Assembly (NCBI RefSeq): GCF_002377945.1
Contig: NZ_DFQV01000013.1
Location: 74,610 to 137,171 of the forward strand
Length of the DNA stretch: 62,562 nucleotides
Direction: 5' to 3'
Source of the DNA: Psychrobacter sp. UBA3480
Lineage (GTDB): Bacteria; Pseudomonadota; Gammaproteobacteria; Pseudomonadales; Moraxellaceae
The notes under the pieces are model-generated. The model was not told the origin of the DNA and searched no databases. It worked only from the letters and a program-made list of their open reading frames with translations. Each line of letters opens with the position of its first letter. The stretch's first letter is position 1. The translations under genes were made by a program, and so were the position numbers. Positions 44,143-53,991 of the stretch are shown piece by piece.

Positions 44143-46017
44143 TTAGCGTCCTTGTGCATTTGCCATATTGCTTTCATTAATCTCAACCGTATATACCATA
44201 CGTAGATAATCTAAATAGTCTTGCAGCTGGTCTTGGCCTAAATTGTCACGGATAATACTGGCTGTTTGCGCTCTTTGCATATCAGACAGTGGCGACTGCT
44301 GCTCAGTTTTAATACGGTCTCCAACCAATAGCGTTGCACCCATCTCAGTCTCGCTAGCGATCGCGACAACACCGTTATCAGCGGCTTGCTGGCTAAATGC
44401 CAATCCACGCTCTTTGTCTGTTAGCTGCGTCGTTTGACGGTTAATCTCACCCAGTGCTTGGAAGCTTACCGACTGCTTACTGATATCAGCTGGCGTCTTG
44501 ATACTAGCAGCCAATGCTTTAGCGTCTTTTAAAGCTAATGCTGTCGCTTTCTGCTGACGGAGTATTTGAGTGATTCTTGGAGTTGCATTTGCTAGAGCAA
44601 GCGTCTTAGTAGGACGATAATTGCTTGGCTGTAACCATACAGTACCGTTGCCAACTTCTACGCCCGCCGTTACCGCTTGATCTTGAATAGTAAACTCATC
44701 AAATGCCTGTTTAACCACTGCTGGTTGCGGTAGTGCAGACTTATTATTCACTTTACGATAATCTTTGATACGCTTTAGACTTACATTTTCTTGCTGTGCA
44801 ATATCTTCGATACTGAAACCATCTGCTGCCAAATCATTGATTGATGTCACTTTATCAGCATAGATTTCCTGACGTTTATACTCTTTTGCTTTCGCAGTCA
44901 GCTCATCACGCATACTGTCTAGACTTGGAATCTTTTTACCATTGTCTTCAGTAACCGTAAATATCTGATAACCAAAGCTGGTTTTGATAGGTGCAGTCAC
45001 ATCACCAACGCTCAACCCTTCTAGTGCCTCTTGCACCGTATCTGCATCACTGCCAAACACTGACGGATTAAAGCGTCCGATATCACCACCTGTTTCTCCT
45101 GATGGATCGTCCGACTCTGCTTTAGCAAGCGCAGCAAACGCTTCACCTTTATTCAGACGTGCTTTCACTTTATCGGCTCGTGTCTTAGCATCTTTACCAG
45201 TAAACAGAATCTGACTGACTTTACGCTCATCAGTAGCCGCGATGCTTTGTTTATAAGCTTCGTACTGTTGCTGCAACTCTTCTGCCGTTACTTCATCAAC
45301 CTTGATAGTTTGCGGGCTAAGCTGGATATACGCCAAGTCAACCATCGCTGCACTTTTCAATGTGTCTTTGTTAGCATCATAATAGGATTGAATGTCTGTT
45401 TTGCTAAGCTTAACTTTGTCAGCATAGTCTTGCCAATTAAAGCGATGCACCCAAACGTTGCGCGACTCAAGTTGCAAATCAATTAATTGACTGACCGCTT
45501 GCATAGGATAGACGGCCGTCCCAACGATACTGGCGTTTAATTGATCCAAGCTTAACTGATTGCGAAATTCTGCAAATAGCTGGTTTTTAGTCATGCCGCG
45601 CTGACGCAAGAAGTTTGAAAACTGATCGTTTGAAAAGTTACCCTCTGCATCTTGGAATATTTCTTCTTGACGCAGCAGACGATTGATCGTGTCGTCAGAC
45701 ACGGTCATACCAAGCTTGCCTGCTTGCTGCTCTAACAACGTACGGTCGATTAGACCTTTTAATACTTGCTCATGAAGCACATCTTCATTTAACAAGCTGG
45801 CATCTTCGACTTGCTCTAGCACTTCAGAACGACGGCTATTGACAGCAGTTTGATACTCGGACATTCCTACGCTTGCCTCACCTACCTGCGCAATCTGGTT
45901 GGGATCGACGTTGCCGCCAAAATAGCTTTCGACACCCAAGAGAGCGAGCGGCGATAGGCATAAAATCAATAAAATGCGACCTGGCCAGCTTTTTAAGAAA
46001 TCGCGCAATTTATCCAT
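44143..46017 (-). CDS. ppiD: Peptidyl-prolyl isomerase PpiD (SurA-type periplasmic chaperone)
   Basis: PpiD is anchored in the inner membrane and helps fold proteins leaving the Sec translocon. The N-terminal MDKLRDFLKSWPGRILLILC provides a cytoplasmic anchor and one TM helix. A SurA-N-like domain follows (about 35-200). The parvulin domain lies near residues 260-360 (VSQILFTGKDAKTRADKVKA ... SDDPSGETGGDIGRFNPSV ... IKTSFGYQIFTV). 624 residues matches E. coli PpiD (623). It lies downstream of hupB on the same strand, as in E. coli. Confidence 0.94.
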   Translation of the reverse strand: MDKLRDFLKSWPGRILLILCLSPLALLGVESYFGGNVDPNQIAQVGEASVGMSEYQTAVNSRRSEVLEQVEDASLLNEDVLHEQVLKGLIDRTLLEQQAGKLGMTVSDDTINRLLRQEEIFQDAEGNFSNDQFSNFLRQRGMTKNQLFAEFRNQLSLDQLNASIVGTAVYPMQAVSQLIDLQLESRNVWVHRFNWQDYADKVKLSKTDIQSYYDANKDTLKSAAMVDLAYIQLSPQTIKVDEVTAEELQQQYEAYKQSIAATDERKVSQILFTGKDAKTRADKVKARLNKGEAFAALAKAESDDPSGETGGDIGRFNPSVFGSDADTVQEALEGLSVGDVTAPIKTSFGYQIFTVTEDNGKKIPSLDSMRDELTAKAKEYKRQEIYADKVTSINDLAADGFSIEDIAQQENVSLKRIKDYRKVNNKSALPQPAVVKQAFDEFTIQDQAVTAGVEVGNGTVWLQPSNYRPTKTLALANATPRITQILRQQKATALALKDAKALAASIKTPADISKQSVSFQALGEINRQTTQLTDKERGLAFSQQAADNGVVAIASETEMGATLLVGDRIKTEQQSPLSDMQRAQTASIIRDNLGQDQLQDYLDYLRMVYTVEINESNMANAQGR

Positions 46018-46368
46018 AGTTATCTCTGCTTTATTAACCTATATTGATGAAAAACCATTGTAATACTGTTAGGAGCTGTTAAGTGCAACCTGCCAACATC
46101 AGTACTATTTAAGCTAGCAATGGTAAGAGTAAGAGCGTATGCATTTTATAGTAAAAAACAAAATTTACTAAAGAAATCTGACTTAAATGACACACCTATC
46201 GCGCGCCCTATGATACGTGATTTTTCATGCAGACTCAAAATATTCACGACGCATGATACAAACTATAGCGATAAAAAAAGCACCTAAATATTAGGTGCTC
46301 TCTTCGATGGTTAGCTCATTACTTCAGCTATAGACCACCGACTATCATTTTATGCTTAAAAAATCGGC
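46018..46368. other. Region between hupB and ppiD
   Basis: About 350 bases. The hupB terminator is at 46273-46299. The remainder should hold the ppiD promoter; nothing else is recognised. Confidence 0.5.
46273..46299 (-). terminator. Terminator of hupB
   Basis: AGCACCTAA (46279-46287) and TTAGGTGCT (46291-46299) form a 9-bp stem. On the minus strand seven T residues follow (46279-46273). Confidence 0.85.
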
Positions 46369-46641
46369 TTAGTTCAAGCGCTCTTTTAAGTTTTTACCAG
46401 CTTTGAAGCTTGGTACTTTGCTTGCTGGAATGCTTAGCTCTTCGCCAGTCTTAGGATTGCGACCAGTGCGTGCTTTACGGTCTTTCACACTGAAAGTACC
46501 AAAGCCAACTAATGAGATGCTATCGCCAGCTTCTAGCGCTTCACCAACACTTTCCATAACAGCGTTTAATGCATCACCAGCTTGGGTTTTATTTAGACCA
46601 CTTTTGTCTGCGATGCTATCAATTAATTCTGACTTATTCAT
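46369..46641 (-). CDS. hupB: DNA-binding protein HU-beta
   Basis: A 90-residue HU nucleoid protein. [20 protein letters not shown] is the typical start; [20 protein letters not shown] is the family signature with the DNA-intercalating arm (NPKTGEE). A longer open frame reaches 46716, but ATG at 46641 follows GAAGGAAATTTT, a strong ribosome-binding site, and gives the exact HU length. ppiD follows. Confidence 0.97.
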   Translation of the reverse strand: MNKSELIDSIADKSGLNKTQAGDALNAVMESVGEALEAGDSISLVGFGTFSVKDRKARTGRNPKTGEELSIPASKVPSFKAGKNLKERLN

Positions 46642-47165
46642 AAAATTTCCTTCAAGTTTAAGGGGGTAATAAATGCTCACGCCAAGTATTGTAACGCTCT
46701 CATGGTGCTTACGCAATAAAAACTACCTAACTGGCGCATTAACAGGTTCTTCTTTGTTATCGTCTTTATATCAAGGCAGCATAAGGAGCGCAAGCGATTT
46801 TACATATTTTTGTGCTCTACACTACGTATTTGACACCTAATGTTACGCAAAGCGTTAGGAATTTATATATAACCGAGTCTGCATAACTGAGACGATTGGC
46901 TTTCCTATTTTCTACGCTTTGACAGATTTGTCAATTGCCGTCTGTGCATTGCTATACATTAAGTTTGTATATTGCTGGTCATAAATAAGAGTGTCTTTAT
47001 TGACTGCTAAATTGTAATGTAATAGTTTAGCCACTACAGAAACTAGCGTTACTTTTTATTATAAAGACGTTACTATAAGCAAAATATCACTGCAAGTCTT
47101 GGGCAAATACAGACTTCTGTTTGCTCAATATCTAAAACTTGCTAAATAAAAAACGGATTACTTAC
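46642..47165. other. Intergenic region upstream of hupB and the coiled-coil protein
   Basis: About 520 AT-rich bases between divergent starts. I see no gene, RNA or strong hairpin. It should carry the promoters of both. Confidence 0.5.
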
Positions 47166-47810
47166 ATGAAGCGTTCTACGTTGTCTCACTCTTTTCTTAA
47201 TATCATTTTAGTATTTATCGAGTCGGCGCTGACATTACTGTTACGTTTGGATCCTGAATTGCGTAAGGCCGCTTATCCGCTCGCCAAGCAAGGCACCGTG
47301 GTGGCGCTTCGCTTGTATTTACCGCATGTAGAGGTATTTGCCACGTTTAGTACCAAAGGCGTGTTACTAGATGCGCAACTGCCGATTGGTCGTAGTGAGC
47401 CTGACGTGGTTATCAACGCTTATAGCATTCAAGTTATCAACGCCATCACGACTCATGATAGCGAAACCACCGAAAAGCTACAGATGCGCGGTGAGTCGAT
47501 TCAAGTACAACTGGTCAAACAGTTTATTATGCAACTTGGGCTTGGCAGCTTGATTCAAGGACTGATTAAAAAGATAAAGGGTGATAAAAATAAAACCAAA
47601 CCTACCGAAGCTGACTTGGAAGAAAAAAAGAACAACTACAAACTTCGTATTAAAGAACAGCAAACACAGATTAATACCTTAACTATCAAAAATCGTGAAC
47701 TTGAAACAACCGTAAAAGAGCTTCAAAGCAAACAAAAGACGTTGATGATTGTCACTGTTGTCGCGCTTGTCATTATGATCGGCTCAATCATCGCACTATT
47801 AATGAATTAG
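47166..47810 (+). CDS. Unknown protein with C-terminal coiled coil and membrane anchor
   Basis: I do not recognise this protein (214 residues). Residues 1-30 include a hydrophobic helix (FLNIILVFIESALTLLLRL). Residues 35-145 form a mixed alpha/beta domain (VVALRLYLPHVEVFATFSTK, then GVLLDAQLPIGRSEPDVVIN) that could resemble SCP2/UbiJ lipid-binding folds, but I cannot establish this. About residues 155-190 are a charged coiled coil (EEKKNNYKLRIKEQQTQI, then NTLTIKNRELETTVKELQSK), and residues 193-212 are a C-terminal TM helix. ATG at 47166 is preferred over the TTG at 47139. A terminator follows. Confidence 0.72.
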   Translation: MKRSTLSHSFLNIILVFIESALTLLLRLDPELRKAAYPLAKQGTVVALRLYLPHVEVFATFSTKGVLLDAQLPIGRSEPDVVINAYSIQVINAITTHDSETTEKLQMRGESIQVQLVKQFIMQLGLGSLIQGLIKKIKGDKNKTKPTEADLEEKKNNYKLRIKEQQTQINTLTIKNRELETTVKELQSKQKTLMIVTVVALVIMIGSIIALLMN

Positions 47811-47833
47811 TTTTGGTTCGCTGAATTACCTAC

Positions 47834-47880
47834 AAATAAGCGTTCAATGTCTTCTATAGATATTGAACGCTTATTTTTTA
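47834..47880 (+). terminator. Terminator of the coiled-coil protein gene
   Basis: AAATAAGCGTTCAAT (47834-47848) and ATTGAACGCTTATTT (47862-47876) form a perfect 15-bp stem with a 13-base loop. T residues follow. Confidence 0.85.
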
Positions 47881-48005
47881 CTTCGTTAAATGTATCTGTA
47901 GCAGACAAATGAAGCTACTTATGTCTCACTCATATATCTCTTCTAAACATCATTGTTTTTATCAATTACAGCAATAAGCTTGATTAACCATTGAACCACA
48001 CTTTA

Positions 48006-48038
48006 ATCTTGACTAAATTACTCGGGATTAAGTATAAT
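48006..48038 (+). promoter_or_regulatory. isc promoter with overlapping IscR type 1-like site
   Basis: TTGACT (48009-48014) and TATAAT (48033-48038) are 18 bases apart. The stretch GACTAAATTACTCGGG overlapping the -35 and spacer fits the E. coli type 1 consensus (GACT-R-WWW-Y-AGTC-RRS) except for one base (ACTC for AGTC). Type 1 sites are where [2Fe-2S]-IscR represses its own operon, so the promoter is probably feedback-regulated. Confidence 0.7.
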
Positions 48039-48205
48039 TACCTTAATCGTTGCACACATCGGGTTAATCATCTGTTGTTCAATAACGATAAGACAAAACT
48101 TAGCTGACGTATTATTGGTTGCTCTTTTTATCTTATGAGTACTTATTAAGACTTTTGGCTAAGATCGTTGTTAAACATAAATGACATCAAGTTTGGAGAT
48201 AACAC

Positions 48206-48715
48206 ATGCGTTTGACTACTCGGGGCAGATATGCTGTTACCGCATTATTAGATTTGGCATTGCAGACTAGCCAACAAGACAGTGCTGTATCATTATCCGA
48301 TATCGCCAAACGGCAATCGATTTCAATCTCGTATCTTGAACAGTTATTTTCTAAACTCCGTAAACGCGGCCTTGTCACTAGTATTCGCGGTGCGGCAGGT
48401 GGTTATCACCTAGCTAAGCCATTGAATGAGATAGATGTGATGAGCATCATATCTGCGGTTGATGAGTCAGTAAACGCGATGCAGTGTGAAGGACGCGGTG
48501 ACTGTCAAGGTGGTACAATGTGCCTAACTCACGATCTGTGGTGTGCACTATCAAATCATATCGAACAGTACTTGAAAAATATAACATTAGCGCAATTATT
48601 AGATATGGAAAACGTGCAGTCAGTCTCAGAGCGTCAGCACACCTCTACAAAAGATATTTCCATAAAAGACATTAATACTATTACTCTATCGAACAGCGAG
48701 GCAAACCCAGCATGA
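48206..48715 (+). CDS. iscR: Fe-S cluster assembly regulator IscR
   Basis: An Rrf2-family repressor that represses the isc operon when it holds a [2Fe-2S] cluster. The N-terminal winged helix-turn-helix begins [19 protein letters not shown]. The ligand set Cys94, Cys100, Cys106 and His109 (CEGRGDC / CQGGTMC / CLTH) has the spacing of E. coli IscR (92, 98, 104, 107). 169 residues; the tail is poorly conserved. Its stop overlaps the iscS start by four bases (ATGA), so translation is coupled. An IscR-like site lies upstream. Confidence 0.97.
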   Translation: MRLTTRGRYAVTALLDLALQTSQQDSAVSLSDIAKRQSISISYLEQLFSKLRKRGLVTSIRGAAGGYHLAKPLNEIDVMSIISAVDESVNAMQCEGRGDCQGGTMCLTHDLWCALSNHIEQYLKNITLAQLLDMENVQSVSERQHTSTKDISIKDINTITLSNSEANPA

Positions 48716-49938
48716 GCCAACATAACAACCTTATATACTTAGATTATGCCGCCACTACCCCAGTTGCTAAATCAGTAGCTGCTAAAATGAGCGAGTATTT
48801 GACTGTAGATGGTGTCTTTGGTAACCCAGCTTCACGCTCACATGGTTACGGCTGGCAAGCGGAAGAAGCAGTAGAAACTGCTCGCGGTCAAGTTGCTGAA
48901 GTAATCAACGCTGATCCACGCGAAATCGTCTTTACTTCTGGTGCGACTGAGTCTGACAACCTAGCCATTAAAGGTGCAGCACATTTTTATCAGTCTCGTG
49001 GCAAACATATCATTACCAGTAAAATTGAACACAAAGCTGTATTAGATACCTGCCGTGAGCTTGAGCAAGAAGGTTTTGAGATTACATATCTTGAACCACA
49101 GCCAAGCACAGGCCTTATCCTGCCAGAGCAAGTAAAAGAAGCACTACGTGATGATACGATTTTAGTATCACTTATGATGGTAAACAATGAGCTTGGTACT
49201 ATTACTGATGTTGCAGCGATTGGTGAAATCACTCGCGAAGCTGGCGTAGTTTTCCATGTTGATGGCGCACAGTCTGTTGGTAAAGTAAAAATCAATCTTG
49301 AAGAAATGAAAATTGATTTGATGAGCTTCTCAGGTCATAAAGCATACGGCCCTAAAGGTATCGGCGCATTGTTTGTTCGTCGTAAGCCACGTATTCGCTT
49401 GAAAGCTGAGCAACATGGCGGTGGTCATGAGCGCGGTATGCGTTCAGGTACACTACCAACGCATCAGATCGTTGGCCTAGGCGCAGCATTTGCTTTAGCT
49501 AATGAAAGCTACGAAGCTGACCATGCACATGCAGCTAAATTACGTCAAAAACTTTGGGATGGCCTACAAGATATCGAAGAGATTTACTTAAACGGTGATC
49601 TCGAGAATAGCGTACCAAACATTGTAAACATCAGCTTCAACTTCGTTGAAGGCGAGTCATTGATGATGTCACTTAAGGACTTAGCTGTATCATCAGGTTC
49701 AGCTTGTACGTCAGCGACGCTTGAGCCATCGTATGTACTACGTGCAATCGGTCGCCCAGATGAATTGGCACATAGCTCAATCCGTTTCAGCTTCGGCCGT
49801 TATACCACTGATGAAGACATCGACACTGTTATCAAACAGATGCATGAAGCCGTTGACAAACTACGTGCCCTATCACCACTTTGGGATATGTACCAAGAAG
49901 GTGTTGATCTAAATTCAGTCGAGTGGGCTGAGCATTAA
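48712..49938 (+). CDS. iscS: Cysteine desulfurase IscS
   Basis: A PLP enzyme that converts cysteine to alanine and persulfide sulfur for IscU, tRNA thiolation and Fdh[11 protein letters not shown] is the start; the PLP lysine is Lys210 ([12 protein letters not shown]); the active-site cysteine is Cys332 ([17 protein letters not shown]). 408 residues compares with 404 in E. coli. It overlaps iscR by four bases. A 154-base gap separates it from iscU, wider than the tens of bases usual in enterics. Confidence 0.98.
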   Translation: MSQHNNLIYLDYAATTPVAKSVAAKMSEYLTVDGVFGNPASRSHGYGWQAEEAVETARGQVAEVINADPREIVFTSGATESDNLAIKGAAHFYQSRGKHIITSKIEHKAVLDTCRELEQEGFEITYLEPQPSTGLILPEQVKEALRDDTILVSLMMVNNELGTITDVAAIGEITREAGVVFHVDGAQSVGKVKINLEEMKIDLMSFSGHKAYGPKGIGALFVRRKPRIRLKAEQHGGGHERGMRSGTLPTHQIVGLGAAFALANESYEADHAHAAKLRQKLWDGLQDIEEIYLNGDLENSVPNIVNISFNFVEGESLMMSLKDLAVSSGSACTSATLEPSYVLRAIGRPDELAHSSIRFSFGRYTTDEDIDTVIKQMHEAVDKLRALSPLWDMYQEGVDLNSVEWAEH

Positions 49939-50092
49939 TTTCTAATATAGCTTTTTAGTATAGCTAGCAATATATATTTATTAAACAATTGATCAGACAA
50001 TTAAATTAAGCGTTTGACCCCAATTATCGATGAGTAGTTAGACATTTAAAGTTGATAAACGACTACTCATCATCTAACTAGGAGAAAACCCC

Positions 50093-50503
50093 ATGGCCTA
50101 TAGTGACCAAGTTATTGATCATTACGAAAACCCACGCAACGTTGGTAATCTTGATAAAAATGCCAAGAACGTTGGTACCGGTATGGTCGGTGCCCCAGCA
50201 TGTGGCGATGTAATGCGTCTACAAATCCAAGTCGACGATAATGGTATTATCGAAGATGCACGTTTCAAGACTTATGGCTGCGGTTCAGCGATTGCTTCAA
50301 GCTCGCTTGTTACTGAGTGGCTAAAAGGCAAGAGCTTGGATCAAGCTGGCGAAATCAAAAACAACGATATCGCTCAAGAGCTAGCATTACCACCAGTAAA
50401 AGTGCATTGCTCTGTACTTGCAGAAGACGCCATCAAAGCCGCTATTAGCGACTATAAAGGTAAACATGGCGTAGCAGCTCCAGCAGAAGAAGCTGCGATC
50501 TAA
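50093..50503 (+). CDS. iscU: Fe-S scaffold protein IscU
   Basis: The scaffold on which [2Fe-2S] clusters are built. Cys37 (GAPACGDVM), Cys63 (YGCGSAIASSS) and Cys106 (VHCSVLA) lie at the E. coli positions, with Asp39. LPPVK (residues 99-103) is the HscA-recognition motif. AGGAGAAAACCCC precedes the ATG. The tail (GVAAPAEEAAI) is slightly longer than in E. coli. Confidence 0.98.
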   Translation: MAYSDQVIDHYENPRNVGNLDKNAKNVGTGMVGAPACGDVMRLQIQVDDNGIIEDARFKTYGCGSAIASSSLVTEWLKGKSLDQAGEIKNNDIAQELALPPVKVHCSVLAEDAIKAAISDYKGKHGVAAPAEEAAI

Positions 50504-50591
50504 ATTAAGTTAGGCTAAGCCTGCTAGCGTATGCGCTACGTTGTACTAGCAACGCTAAAGTAGCAATGTGTAATCGCTACTGACGCTAAAG

Positions 50592-50630
50592 AGGTGACAA
50601 TGACACTTATGTAATTGTCACCTTTTGTTT
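50592..50630 (+). terminator. Hairpin with T-run between iscU and iscA
   Basis: AGGTGACAAT (50592-50601) and ATTGTCACCT (50614-50623) form a perfect 10-bp stem with a 12-base loop, followed by TTTGTTTTC. The stem ends 112 bases before the iscA start. It could terminate some transcripts of iscRSU or protect their 3' end. Confidence 0.7.
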
Positions 50631-50734
50631 TCTAATAGTCGCAAGCCTATGGTTTTGGCAATCTTGTAATTTTGGTTGTCAGTTTATCTAGATTTTTTAT
50701 TGATATTTATGATTAATAGTCAATGGGAGTTGGC

Positions 50735-51055
50735 ATGATTGAAATGACAGAACGCGCCGCTCAGCATGTTCGAGACTTTTTGGACAATCGCGGCAAAGGC
50801 GAAGGCATTCGAGTTGGTATCCGTACGGCGGGTTGCTCGGGCTTGGCTTACGTTTTAGAGTTTGTAGATACCCCTGATGAAAACGACACGCGCTATGAAA
50901 GTCGCGGCGTTAGCATTTTCATTGATCCTAAAAGCCTAGTATATTTAGACGGCTTGTTGATGGATTACGAAAAAGAAGGTTTAAACGAAGGCTTTAAATT
51001 CACCAACCCTAACCAGAAAGGTGAATGTGGTTGCGGTGAGTCCTTTACAGTTTAA
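50735..51055 (+). CDS. iscA: Fe-S assembly A-type carrier IscA
   Basis: An A-type carrier that moves iron or clusters to [4Fe-4S] targets. Cys34 (AGCSGLAYV) and the Cys98-Gly-Cys100 pair (ECGCGESF) are the cluster ligands; [12 protein letters not shown] is the family block. ATG at 50735 is favoured by GGGAG five bases upstream, giving 106 residues (E. coli 107); an upstream ATG at 50723 would overlap that site. A 231-base gap from iscU includes a terminator-like hairpin. Confidence 0.96.
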   Translation: MIEMTERAAQHVRDFLDNRGKGEGIRVGIRTAGCSGLAYVLEFVDTPDENDTRYESRGVSIFIDPKSLVYLDGLLMDYEKEGLNEGFKFTNPNQKGECGCGESFTV

Positions 51056-51230
51056 TTGTTCAATGGCTGAAAACTGATAGATTTATGCTTCAATAAACTT
51101 TCATAAGAACAGTACAGTATCTCTGCTATCGCTATGAAAAATGGCTAATTTAGTTAGGTAGCCAAGCGATTCAGATATTCTTAGCTAGGTCATGACTTCA
51201 AAAATAAATAAAAAAGCAAGGCATCAGATT

Positions 51231-51812
51231 ATGACAGATATTACTTTAGAACCACAGTTTGATAACTTCTTTGCCCTATTTGAGCAGCCTGTACAATTTG
51301 AAATTAACCAAAGCAGTCTAGAGCAACGTTTGCGCCTGCTGCAGAAACGCTATCATCCTGATAATGTTGCCAAAAATCAGACCGATATGGTTCAAGCACA
51401 GTTGCAGTCTGAAAAAGCGTCGGCTTTAATTAATCAAGCGTATCAAACGCTAAGCGCTCCTGATAGCCGTGCTGGTTATTTATTAGACATGGCAGATCAA
51501 GCACAAAACATAGAGCACTCAATCGCAGATTTAGACTTTTTGGAAGATGCGATGCAGATGCGTATGGATCTAGATGATGCTATCGAAGACAAAGATCTTG
51601 TAGCCTTGCAGCAATTACATCCTCAAATTACAAATCGTCTAGCAAATCAATCTGAACGCTTCAATAATGCTTATCAAAATCAAGATTGGCAAACAGCGAT
51701 TGATGCGACACAGAAGCTAAAATTTTTAGTTAAGCTAAATGCTGATGTGACGACGGGGCTTGATGACGTTGCAAATTCATCGCATTCAGATGACGATGAC
51801 TTATACGTCTAA
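51231..51812 (+). CDS. hscB: Co-chaperone HscB (J-domain)
   Basis: HscB delivers IscU to HscA and stimulates its ATPase. The J domain spans about residues 10-80 with the HPD triad at His42-Pro43-Asp44 (RYHPDN), and NQAYQTLSAPDSRAGYLL follows. The C-terminal IscU-binding helices are at about 100-170, ending in an acidic SHSDDDDLYV tail. Two starts are possible; ATG at 51231 has AAGG upstream, while the one at 51192 has no good site. With 193 residues it is longer than E. coli HscB (171). Confidence 0.94.
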   Translation: MTDITLEPQFDNFFALFEQPVQFEINQSSLEQRLRLLQKRYHPDNVAKNQTDMVQAQLQSEKASALINQAYQTLSAPDSRAGYLLDMADQAQNIEHSIADLDFLEDAMQMRMDLDDAIEDKDLVALQQLHPQITNRLANQSERFNNAYQNQDWQTAIDATQKLKFLVKLNADVTTGLDDVANSSHSDDDDLYV

Positions 51813-52021
51813 GCATCTGTGGTTATGGCCCTCTCTAACAAGCTAAATTCTATATATTTGGTTAAAATAGTGACCGTGATACCGTATAATCTTTGAGTCT
51901 AAGCGCATCAAACTGTCAGAATCCATATACCATGGAATGAGATTACCGACGTTAAGCTCTTGTACTGCATATGCTATATTTGCTCTATTTCACTTATTCA
52001 TTTTATCTCTGAGTTATCCTT

Positions 52022-53905
52022 ATGTCTTTAATGCAAATTGCTGAACCCAATCAAAGCGCTCAACCTCACCAACATAAATTTGGCTTGGGCATCGACCTCG
52101 GTACTACACGCTCGTTGGTTGCTGTGGTGCGTTCAGGTAAGGCACAAGTCTTAGAGGCAGGCGCAGCGACAGATACATTATTACCGTCTGTTGTCTATTA
52201 TCCAGCTACTGGTACGCCATTGGTTGGCTATGACGCTCTAGCGCATTTAGCGGATGATCCAAAAAATACGATCGTCTCGGCTAAGCGTTTTATGGGTCGT
52301 AGTCAAGCTGATATCAAATTCTCTCATCCTTATGAGCTGTCTGGTAACAAAGACGATATGCCCGCCTTTGTAACGGCTCAAGGTGAGGTTTCCCCTGTTG
52401 CAGTATCGGCGCGTATACTAGCCGCTCTTGAGCAACGTGCAGCGAGTGCTTTACCTGCAGATAGCATTGAAGGTGCCGTAATTACGGTTCCCGCTTATTT
52501 TGATGAAGCACAGCGCCAAGCAACTAAAGATGCCGCTCAAGCAGCGGGTATCAACGTACTTCGCTTGTTGAATGAACCAACAGCGGCGGCAGTCGCCTAT
52601 GGTCTTGACCAATCATCAGAAGACAGTAAGAAAGAAAGCTATTACTTAATCTATGATTTGGGTGGTGGTACTTTTGACGTCTCTATCTTAAAGCTTACAG
52701 ACGGTGTCTTTGAAGTGTTGGCAACTGGTGGTAATAGCGCACTAGGCGGTGATGATATCGATCGTCTTATTACCAATTGGATTATTAAACAATTAAATAT
52801 CGATCCAAAAGACGTAAGCCTGCATGACAAATCAATACTAGCTCAACAAGCCAAGGCTTATAAACAAGCACTGACTGACGTTGAGCAAGTAGATATCAAT
52901 CTCACGGTCAATGGTCAGTCTTATCAAGGCGTATTAAGCCGTACAGATGTGCTAACTATCGTAGAACCTGTCAGTCGCCGTACGCTAAGCGTGTGCGAAC
53001 AAGTCCTACGCGATGCCAAGCTGTCTACTACAGATCTAGATGAAATTATCTTAGTGGGCGGCTCGACTCGTATGCCTGCCGTACAGCAAGTCGTGACTGA
53101 GTTTTTCGCTAAGCAGCCACTTTGTCGTCTGAATCCAGATGAAGTTGTTGCTTTAGGTGCTGCCCAGACTGCTCATCAATTGGTCAATGGTGATAGTGAT
53201 AATAATTTATTGTTATTGGACGTGACGCCATTATCATTAGGTCTTGAGACCATGGGCGGTTTGGTCGAAGTACTCATCCCACGCAATACACCAATCCCTG
53301 TGAAGAAGCGTCAAGTGTTTACCACGTATCAAGATGGTCAAACAGGCATGGTGATTCACGTGGTGCAAGGTGAGCGTGAAACGGTAGAAAACTGTCGCTC
53401 ACTTGGACGTTTTGAGCTGTATGGTATCCCGCCAATGAAAGCTGGATTTGCTCGTATTGAAGTCACCTTTAGTATTGATGCTAATGGTCAGCTTACTGTC
53501 AGTGCGCAAGAAACTACGACCAAAACAGAAAGCAAAATCGAGATTGTGCCTTCTTATGGTCTATCAGATGAGCAAAAAGAACAGTTGCTTGTTGCAGGGT
53601 TTAAACACGCAGAAGAAGACAAAAACGCGCGTTCTTTAATTGAGACCAAAGTAGAAGCGGAACGTGAAGTACTTGCCCTAGAGTCGGCACTTAACGAATT
53701 TGCAGCGTTGCTTTCTACTGAAGAACAACAGTCACTAGCAGAGCATATACAGGCGCTACGTAACTCTCTTAGCACTGATGATGACTTAGCGCTTATTGAA
53801 GCACAACAAGCACAGCTCAAGCCACATAGTGATGCCTTTGCTGCACGTATTATGAATCAAAGCGTCAAGACCAGTATGGCAGGTACTAGTGCCAAAGACT
53901 GGTAA
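52022..53905 (+). CDS. hscA: Hsp70-type chaperone HscA
   Basis: A specialised Hsp70 that releases clusters from IscU with ATP. LGIDLGTTRSLVAVVRSGKAQ opens the ATPase domain; the ALGGDDIDRLI and ILVGGSTRMPAV motifs mark the second lobe. The substrate-binding domain contains VIHVVQGERE, and the SAQETTTKTESKIEI segment. 627 residues (E. coli 616). It is 209 bases after hscB and 86 before fdx. Confidence 0.96.
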   Translation: MSLMQIAEPNQSAQPHQHKFGLGIDLGTTRSLVAVVRSGKAQVLEAGAATDTLLPSVVYYPATGTPLVGYDALAHLADDPKNTIVSAKRFMGRSQADIKFSHPYELSGNKDDMPAFVTAQGEVSPVAVSARILAALEQRAASALPADSIEGAVITVPAYFDEAQRQATKDAAQAAGINVLRLLNEPTAAAVAYGLDQSSEDSKKESYYLIYDLGGGTFDVSILKLTDGVFEVLATGGNSALGGDDIDRLITNWIIKQLNIDPKDVSLHDKSILAQQAKAYKQALTDVEQVDINLTVNGQSYQGVLSRTDVLTIVEPVSRRTLSVCEQVLRDAKLSTTDLDEIILVGGSTRMPAVQQVVTEFFAKQPLCRLNPDEVVALGAAQTAHQLVNGDSDNNLLLLDVTPLSLGLETMGGLVEVLIPRNTPIPVKKRQVFTTYQDGQTGMVIHVVQGERETVENCRSLGRFELYGIPPMKAGFARIEVTFSIDANGQLTVSAQETTTKTESKIEIVPSYGLSDEQKEQLLVAGFKHAEEDKNARSLIETKVEAEREVLALESALNEFAALLSTEEQQSLAEHIQALRNSLSTDDDLALIEAQQAQLKPHSDAFAARIMNQSVKTSMAGTSAKDW

Positions 53906-53991
53906 TAAATACATCGACATATATAGCTTAGCTAACACGTTAAGCTAATTTCTAATATTTTTTAAATTGATTAGCATCGGACAGATAATTT

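Larger units (their letters stand above)
47811..48205. other. Intergenic region with terminator and iscR promoter
   Basis: About 395 bases. They contain the terminator at 47834-47880 and the iscR promoter at 48009-48038. The sequence between holds nothing I recognise. Confidence 0.55.
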
